Shown here: piece after piece, positions 49,555 through 54,659 of the stretch
Numbering within the stretch: the stretch's first letter is position 1
Layout: every line of letters starts with the position of its first letter
Source of the DNA: Allobosea sp. Root483D1
Lineage (GTDB): Bacteria > Pseudomonadota > Alphaproteobacteria > Rhizobiales > Beijerinckiaceae
NCBI RefSeq assembly: GCF_001429505.1
Contig: NZ_LMJW01000022.1
Location: forward strand, 196,777-251,435
Length of the DNA: 54,659 nucleotides
Direction of reading: 5' to 3'
Program-made: the position numbers and the translations under genes
Notes under the pieces: model-generated
The model's input: the letters and a program-made list of their open reading frames with translations, nothing else
Database searches by the model: none
What the model was told of the DNA's origin: nothing

Positions 49555-50844
49555 ATGCTGACGGGTTCCTATCGCAAACGGCTTGAAGCCGATCTCGGTC
49601 GCTGGGTGGGGGAGGGGCTGGTCAGCCCCGAGAGCGCTACGACCATCCGCCGCTCGCTGGCGCAGGAGGGCGGCGGTTTCAAGCTGCCGGCCCTGCTCGG
49701 CCTGTTCGGCGGCCTTCTGATCGCATCCAGCGTTTCCGCCTTCGTCGCGGCGAACTGGGAGGAGATTCCCAGGGTCGCCAAGCTCGTGATGATCCTGCTC
49801 GGCCTCGCCGGCGCGCTCGGCATCTCGGCCCGGCTGGAAAGCCGCGGCTCGACCGGCGGTGCCGATGCCGCCGCGACCTGCGGCACGTTGATCTTCGCAG
49901 CCGGCGTCGCGCTCGTCGGCCAGATGTACCATCTGCCGACCAATTGGGCGGGCGGGGCGCTGCTGATCGCCATCGGCGCGCTGATCGTCGCCGTCCTCTT
50001 GCGCTCGAACGGGGCACTCATCGTCGCGCTCGTGGCGATCGGTGCTTGGGCCGGCGGCCGCTGGGACGAGCGCGAGGCGAACGCCCATCTCCTGTTCTGG
50101 CTTCCCTTCCTGCCGGCGCTCTGGCTGGCCGCGACCCGGCACAACCGCCTCGTCCATCACCTTGCGGTGCTGGTGCTGCTCGGCTGGTTCGCGACCTTGC
50201 CGGGACAATACGCCTTCTTCCGCTTCGATTACGGCCTGCTCGCCTATTGGCTCGCGGTCTCCGCGCTGTTCGTCGCCCTCGGCGCGCTGGCGCTCGACCG
50301 CGGCGGGCCGGGCCTGCTCACCGCCTGCCTGCCCTGGGGGCTGATCGGGCTGATCCTCTCGCTCAATGTCGAGCTCGCCCGTATCCTCGATGCCGACGAG
50401 GCGAAGGCGGGCACCGCGCTCTGGCTGAACTATTTCGCCTATGCGCTGGCGCTGCCGGCGCTGGTCGGGTTCGGCCTGCTGGCGCGCGAGCGCCGCTTCG
50501 CCTGGCCGCTGGCGCTGGCGCTGTTCATGGCGCTGCTGGTGCCGGTGCTGTTCTGGAGCGGCGGCGCGGTCAGCATGGTCGGCAAGATCGTCGTTGCGGC
50601 GCTGATCCTCGCCATCGCGATCGGCATCGTCATTTCCGGCGCGGGCGGCGGCATACGCCGGCTCAGCATCGCCGGCTCGATCCTGTTCGCCATCGCGATC
50701 GTCATCCTGCTCTGGCAGACTATCGGCACCTTGCTCGACCAGTCGCTGTTCTTCCTGGTCGGCGGTGCGCTCTTGATCGGCCTCGCCAGCGGGATGCGCC
50801 GCCTCCTCGCCAAATTCAGCAAGCCGGTGGAGGCCGCGCCGTGA
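49555..50844 (+). CDS. DUF2157 membrane protein
   Basis: 429 aa. The soluble N-terminus (YRKRLEADLGRWVGEGLVSP) is the DUF2157 domain; about 12 helices follow from residue 45. QMYHLPTNWAGGALLIAIGA near residue 123 is the conserved DUF2157 loop. It overlaps the GDYXXLXY gene by four bases (GTGA), a pairing also known elsewhere, and both may form one membrane complex. Function unknown. It lies 46 bp after thrS and may be read through from it. Confidence 0.85.
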   Translation: MLTGSYRKRLEADLGRWVGEGLVSPESATTIRRSLAQEGGGFKLPALLGLFGGLLIASSVSAFVAANWEEIPRVAKLVMILLGLAGALGISARLESRGSTGGADAAATCGTLIFAAGVALVGQMYHLPTNWAGGALLIAIGALIVAVLLRSNGALIVALVAIGAWAGGRWDEREANAHLLFWLPFLPALWLAATRHNRLVHHLAVLVLLGWFATLPGQYAFFRFDYGLLAYWLAVSALFVALGALALDRGGPGLLTACLPWGLIGLILSLNVELARILDADEAKAGTALWLNYFAYALALPALVGFGLLARERRFAWPLALALFMALLVPVLFWSGGAVSMVGKIVVAALILAIAIGIVISGAGGGIRRLSIAGSILFAIAIVILLWQTIGTLLDQSLFFLVGGALLIGLASGMRRLLAKFSKPVEAAP

Positions 50845-51464
50845 TCCGCTTGCCCTCCGCTGACGCCATCACCGGCCGTGTCGCGCCGCTCTGGCGTGGG
50901 CTCGCCGCCATCGTCCTGCTCTGCGGGCTGATCCTTGCCCTGGTCGAATCGCGCGCCGGCATCCTGCGTTCCGGCACCGAGATCAGGCTGGCGACCGCGC
51001 CGGTCGATCCACGCGACCTGTTCCGCGGCGACTACGTGATCCTGAACTACAAGATCAGCACGCTCGATCTCTCCAAGCTCGATGGCGACAAGACCTTCGA
51101 GCGGAACCAGCCGGTATTCGTCCGGGTTGCGCCCGGCGCCGATGGATTGGCTGAGGCCAAGGGCGTCTACCTCGTGCGTCCTTCCGCGACGGGTGGCGGG
51201 GCCGTGCTCGAAGGCAAGGTCACCTCGGCCAGCGCCTGCGTCACCAATGCGGACGGCGATCCCGACTGCAATGCCGGCCGCCGCGCCATCCGTGTCGCTT
51301 ACGGGCTGGAGAGCTATTTCGTGCCGCAGGGTACGGGCCGCGCCATCGAGACCACCGACAAGGCGCGTATCGAGATCGTCGCCGCCGTGTCGAGCTCCGG
51401 GCAGGCGGCGATCAAGCGCCTGCTGATCGACGGCAAGCTCGTCCATCAGGAGCCGCCTTACTGA
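50841..51464 (+). CDS. GDYXXLXY domain membrane-anchored protein
   Basis: 207 aa from GTG 50841, coupled to the DUF2157 gene. One membrane helix (LAAIVLLCGLILALVESRA, about residues 20-38), then a periplasmic domain with GDYVILNY at about 63-70, the motif that names the family. Two Cys (SACVTNADGDPDCNA) may form a disulfide. Function unknown. Confidence 0.87.
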   Translation: MIRLPSADAITGRVAPLWRGLAAIVLLCGLILALVESRAGILRSGTEIRLATAPVDPRDLFRGDYVILNYKISTLDLSKLDGDKTFERNQPVFVRVAPGADGLAEAKGVYLVRPSATGGGAVLEGKVTSASACVTNADGDPDCNAGRRAIRVAYGLESYFVPQGTGRAIETTDKARIEIVAAVSSSGQAAIKRLLIDGKLVHQEPPY

Positions 51465-51490
51465 AATTTGACGCGGCGCGTGGATGAAGG

Positions 51491-51638
51491 GCGCGGGGAA
51501 CCCTTCTCCTGTGTGGGAGAAGGGCAGGGATGAGGGCCTGCCTTATCCGCAGAAGGCGCAGCGGCGCCGCATCGCTCAAACAATCAGCGGCAGTCCCTCA
51601 CCCCTACCCCTCTCCCATCCGGGAGAGGGGATCCCGCG
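51491..51638. repeat. Palindromic repeat family 1, copy c
   Basis: Inverted relative to copies a and b: starts GCGCGGGGAACCCTTCTCCT, holds CGCAGAAGGCGCAGCGGCGC in the core and ends TCTCCCATCCGGGAGAGGGG. It lies in the 284-bp gap between the GDYXXLXY and serS genes, both on the plus strand. Confidence 0.82.
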
Positions 51639-51748
51639 CGAGCCCGTTCCCGCTATTGCCGCACCCGCGCCGCGCGGACGGAACGCTTCCGTGCCGGCGC
51701 GGCATGCTCTAGAGGATCAGCCGATTCCACAACGGATCGGCTTGAGCG

Positions 51749-53059
51749 ATGTACGACATCAGATGGATTCGCGAGAACGCTGAGGCGTTCGATCGGGGCT
51801 TGCAGCGACGCGGGCTTGAGAAACTGTCGTCGTCACTGCTGGCGCTCGACGACCGCCGCCGGATCGCAATCAGCAAATCGCAGGCCGCGCAGGAGCGTCG
51901 CAACGCCCTCTCCAAGGAGATCGGCAAGGCGATGGGCCAGAAGGACCTCGCTTTGGCTGAACAGCTCAAGGCCGAGGTCGCCGCGCTGAAAGAGCACGGG
52001 CCGGCGCTGGAAGCAGACGAGAAGGCCGCCGTCGAGACGCTGAACGAGCAACTCGCCGCGATCCCGAACAAGCCCTTCGACGAGGTGCCGGATGGCGCCG
52101 ACGAGCACGGCAATGTTGTGCTCGAAGGTCACACCAATGGCCAGCAGCCGGAGAAGACCGGCGGTCGGCTCTTCGGTTTCAATCAGATCAAGGAGCATTA
52201 CGAGCTCGGCGAAGCCCTCGGCCAGATGGATTTCGAGACGGCGGCCAAGCTCTCGGGCTCGCGCTTCGTCGTGCTCGACCGTCAGATCGCGCGGCTCAAC
52301 CGCGCCATCGGCCAGTTCATGCTCGACACCCATGTCGAGGAGCACGGCTACACCGAGGTCAACCCGCCGCTGATGGTGCGCGACGATGCCATGTTCGGCA
52401 CGGCGCAGCTGCCGAAGTTCCGCGACGACCAGTTCCGGGCGGGCGAGGATCACTGGCTGATCCCCACCGCCGAGGTCCCGCTGACCAATCTCGTGCGCGA
52501 ATCCATCCTCTCCGAGGAGGAATTGCCGCGCCGCTTCACCGCGCTCACCCCGTGCTTCCGGGCCGAGGCGGGCTCCGCCGGGCGCGACACCCGCGGCATG
52601 CTGCGCCAGCACCAGTTCGAGAAGGTCGAGCTCGTCTCGATCACCGCGCCCGAAAAATCGCGCGAGGAGCATGAGCGCATGCTCGCCTGCGCCGAGACCG
52701 TGCTGAAGAAGCTCGACCTGCATTATCGCGTCATGACGCTCTGCACCGGCGACATGGGCTTCGCCTCGCAGAAGACCTACGACATCGAGGTCTGGCTGCC
52801 CGGCCAGAAGACCTATCGCGAGATCTCGTCCTGCTCGGTCTGCGGCGATTTCCAGGCCAGGCGGATGAACGCCCGCTACAAGACCAAGGACGGCAAGGGC
52901 CCGTTCTTCGTCCACACCCTCAACGGCTCGGGCACGGCGGTCGGCCGCGCGCTGATCGCGGTGATGGAGAACTACCAGAATGCCGACGGCTCGATCACCG
53001 TGCCGGACGCGCTGGTTCCTTATATGCGCGGGATCACCCGCATCGAAAAGGCGGCCTGA
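51749..53059 (+). CDS. serS: Seryl-tRNA synthetase
   Basis: 436 aa from ATG 51749. The N-terminal coiled-coil arm covers about residues 28-105 (NALSKEIGKAMGQKDLALAE). Class II motif 2 PCFRAEAGSAGRDTRGMLRQ near 269 and motif 3 LNGSGTAVGRALIAVMENYQ near 390; the serine site TAEVPLTNL near 243. Full length. It heads the conserved serS-surE-pcm run. Confidence 0.98.
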   Translation: MYDIRWIRENAEAFDRGLQRRGLEKLSSSLLALDDRRRIAISKSQAAQERRNALSKEIGKAMGQKDLALAEQLKAEVAALKEHGPALEADEKAAVETLNEQLAAIPNKPFDEVPDGADEHGNVVLEGHTNGQQPEKTGGRLFGFNQIKEHYELGEALGQMDFETAAKLSGSRFVVLDRQIARLNRAIGQFMLDTHVEEHGYTEVNPPLMVRDDAMFGTAQLPKFRDDQFRAGEDHWLIPTAEVPLTNLVRESILSEEELPRRFTALTPCFRAEAGSAGRDTRGMLRQHQFEKVELVSITAPEKSREEHERMLACAETVLKKLDLHYRVMTLCTGDMGFASQKTYDIEVWLPGQKTYREISSCSVCGDFQARRMNARYKTKDGKGPFFVHTLNGSGTAVGRALIAVMENYQNADGSITVPDALVPYMRGITRIEKAA

Positions 53060-53063
53060 GCCC

Positions 53064-53825
53064 ATGCGCATCCTGGTGACCAATGACGACGGCATCCATG
53101 CCGAGGGGCTCGGTATCCTCGAACAGATCGCCGCCCAGCTCTCCGACGATGTCTGGGTGGTCGCGCCGGAGACCGACCAGTCGGGCGTGGCGCATTCGCT
53201 GTCGCTGTCGAACCCGCTGCGCCTGCGCCAGATCGAAGAGAAGCGCTTCGCCGTGCAGGGCACGCCGACCGATTGCGTGATCATGGCGGTGCGCTCGGTC
53301 ATGGCCGAGATGAAGCCCGACCTCGTGCTCTCCGGCGTCAATCGCGGCCAGAACGTCGCCGAGGACGTGACCTATTCCGGCACCATCGCCGCGGCCATGG
53401 AAGGCACGCTGCTCGGCATTCCCTCGATCGCGGTGAGCCAGGCCTATATGGCGGGCGACCGCACCAGCATCATCTGGGACTGCGCCCTGCAGCATGCGCC
53501 CGGCATCATCCGCCGCTTGCTCGAAGAGGGGATTCCGGACGGCATCCTGTTCAACCTCAACTTCCCGAACGTGGCCCCAAGCGAGGTCGCCGGTGTCGCC
53601 GTCACGGCGCAGGGGCGGCGCGACCAGGAGCTGATGCGGCTTGAGCCGCGGCGCGACGGGCGCGGCAATCCCTATTACTGGATCGCCTTCCAGCGCGGCA
53701 AGAACGAGCCGGCCAACGGCACCGATTTGCGCGCCCTCGCCGAGAACAAGATCTCGGTGACGCCGCTCGAGCTCGACCTGACGCACGAGCCGACGATGAC
53801 CCGCTTCGCGCAGCTGTTCGCCTGA
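53064..53825 (+). CDS. surE: 5'/3'-nucleotidase SurE
   Basis: 253 aa from ATG 53064, four bases after serS. Metal site MRILVTNDDGIHAEG with Asp8 and Asp9, then TDQSGVAHSLSL (Ser40 region) and LSGVNRGQNVAEDVTYSGT with Asn95; all canonical. It removes phosphate from nucleoside monophosphates and helps stationary-phase survival. Confidence 0.97.
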   Translation: MRILVTNDDGIHAEGLGILEQIAAQLSDDVWVVAPETDQSGVAHSLSLSNPLRLRQIEEKRFAVQGTPTDCVIMAVRSVMAEMKPDLVLSGVNRGQNVAEDVTYSGTIAAAMEGTLLGIPSIAVSQAYMAGDRTSIIWDCALQHAPGIIRRLLEEGIPDGILFNLNFPNVAPSEVAGVAVTAQGRRDQELMRLEPRRDGRGNPYYWIAFQRGKNEPANGTDLRALAENKISVTPLELDLTHEPTMTRFAQLFA

Positions 53826-53836
53826 AAGCCACGGGA

Positions 53837-54499
53837 ATGACCGAGGAGGGCGCCAGCAGCAACGAGAGCGAGCGCACCGTCGCCTTCCTGCTGTCGCTGC
53901 GGGCGCGCGGCGTCCGTGACATCGCGCTGCTGCGGGCGATGGAGCGCGTGCCGCGCGAGCATTTCGCGCCGTCGCGCTTCGCCGATCTCGCCCGGCAGGA
54001 CGTCTCCGTGCCCTTGCCCTGCGGCCAGACCATGACGGCGCCGCACACGGTCGCGGCGCTGGTTGGCGCGCTCGAGATGAAGCCGGATTGCCGTGTGCTC
54101 GAGATCGGCTCCGGCTCCGGCTATGTCGCGGCACTGCTCGCGGCGATGGGCGGCACGGTCGTCTCGCTGGAGCGCTATCGCACGCTCGCGCTCGCCGCGC
54201 ATGAGCGGCTCACCGGCGGCGGCTTCGCCAAATTGGTCGAGTTGCGCCACGCCGACGGCTTTCAGCCCGACCGCACGCTCGGCCGCTTCGAGCGCATCCT
54301 GGTCAACGGGGTGATGCAGGCGGTGCCGGAGGCGCTGCTCGCCAGGCTGGAGACAGGCGGGCGGCTGGTCGGCGCGCTGCGCGTCGAGGGGGCAGGGCGG
54401 CTCGTCGTCGTCACGCGCAGCGAGGACGGTTTCGACCATGCGCTCGGCGGGGTCGTGCGCATCCCACCGCTGGCGCCGGGATTGTCGCAGGCGCTGTAA
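53837..54499 (+). CDS. pcm: Protein-L-isoaspartate O-methyltransferase
   Basis: 220 aa, 11 bases after surE. SAM-binding VLEIGSGSGYVAALLAAMGG near residue 86, the substrate-binding ALLRAMERVPREHFAP near 33 and the loop PLPCGQTMTAPHTVA near 57 fit PCMT. Residue order is typical although the GTGSGY Thr is replaced by Ser. It repairs isoaspartate in aged proteins with S-adenosylmethionine. Confidence 0.94.
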   Translation: MTEEGASSNESERTVAFLLSLRARGVRDIALLRAMERVPREHFAPSRFADLARQDVSVPLPCGQTMTAPHTVAALVGALEMKPDCRVLEIGSGSGYVAALLAAMGGTVVSLERYRTLALAAHERLTGGGFAKLVELRHADGFQPDRTLGRFERILVNGVMQAVPEALLARLETGGRLVGALRVEGAGRLVVVTRSEDGFDHALGGVVRIPPLAPGLSQAL

Positions 54500-54513
54500 G
54501 GGGTTGCTGCAGC

Positions 54514-54535
54514 CGTCATGCTTGGGCTTGACCTG
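54514..54535. repeat. Truncated piece of repeat family 2
   Basis: GCCGTCATGCTTGGGCTTGA is the outer end of family 2 (compare GCGTCATGCTCGGGCTTGAC), with decay after it and no second half. Downstream of pcm. Confidence 0.45.
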
Positions 54536-54615
54536 CGGCTGTTCGGGTCATTTCAGAAGCATGCCAAAACGCCAGCGCGTTGAGGTATTCGAGCAGGCGG
54601 TGATCGAAGTGGCAT

Positions 54616-54659
54616 CCGCGGGGAACCCTTCTCCCGTGTGGGAGAAGGGCAGGGATGAG
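54616..54659. repeat. Palindromic repeat family 1, copy d (cut by window end)
   Basis: CCGCGGGGAACCCTTCTCCC and GTGTGGGAGAAGGGCAGGGA match the start of copy c base for base except a few. The rest lies outside the window. Confidence 0.8.

Overview
The window is high-GC chromosomal DNA from an alphaproteobacterium of the order Hyphomicrobiales (Rhizobiales), most like Bosea or a close relative. This rests on gene families typical of that order (DUF2842, DUF3126, PilZ and single-PAS proteins, a BTLCP protease), on the neighbourhoods serS-surE-pcm and NifU-like/folE/hisI/patatin/CBS, and on CtrA-type TTAA-N7-TTAA boxes. No tool was run: family names come from reading the proteins, and the genus is an inference.

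Layout. 1-2.3 kb: quinone/electrophile-response set (DoxX, ring-cleaving dioxygenase, esterase). 2.3-4.0 kb: small genes and a tRNA-Pro(GGG) with a clear promoter. 4.1-17.9 kb: a polysaccharide locus in two parts (Wzy-like ligase/polymerase and initiating sugar transferase; then glycosyltransferase, export lipoprotein, Wzz-like co-polymerase, GNAT acyltransferase, NodB deacetylase). Between the parts lie a paired SMR transporter, a sulfite dehydrogenase pair (SorAB-like) and an ECF sigma/anti-sigma pair. The polysaccharide genes together match the holdfast (hfs) set of Caulobacter in content. 18-27 kb: mixed metabolism (orphan amino-acid-binding protein, ctaA, metY, FAD monooxygenase, Bug-family binding protein, enoyl-CoA hydratase, thioesterase). 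27.1-28.2 kb: rplM-rpsI with promoter, possible attenuator and terminator. 28.2-34.4 kb: LysR regulator divergent from an SHMT-like enzyme, serine hydrolase, small conserved proteins, gamma carbonic anhydrase. 34.7-39.2 kb: BTLCP protease, double-PilZ protein, PAS protein, rhomboid protease and CBS protein, with several CtrA-like boxes. 39.2-43.5 kb: patatin, hisI, folE and NifU-like scaffold, with an IS4-type insertion between folE and hisI. 43.5-54.5 kb: PAP2 phosphatase, yidD, a large membrane patatin-like protein, thrS, a DUF2157/GDYXXLXY pair, serS-surE-pcm.

Intergenic DNA is rich in palindromic repeats. One ~150-bp family has three full copies and one cut by the right edge. A second ~110-bp family has three copies, two of them between convergent genes and one split by the insertion sequence with a 12-bp target duplication. 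A separate nested double hairpin lies at 35.6-35.7 kb. No CRISPR array, prophage or replication origin was seen.

The most interesting reading is that the polysaccharide genes and the PAS/PilZ/protease cluster share CtrA-type sites, which suggests cell-cycle control of surface attachment. One of these sites also heads a short gene-free stretch that ends in a strong terminator and may be a small RNA.
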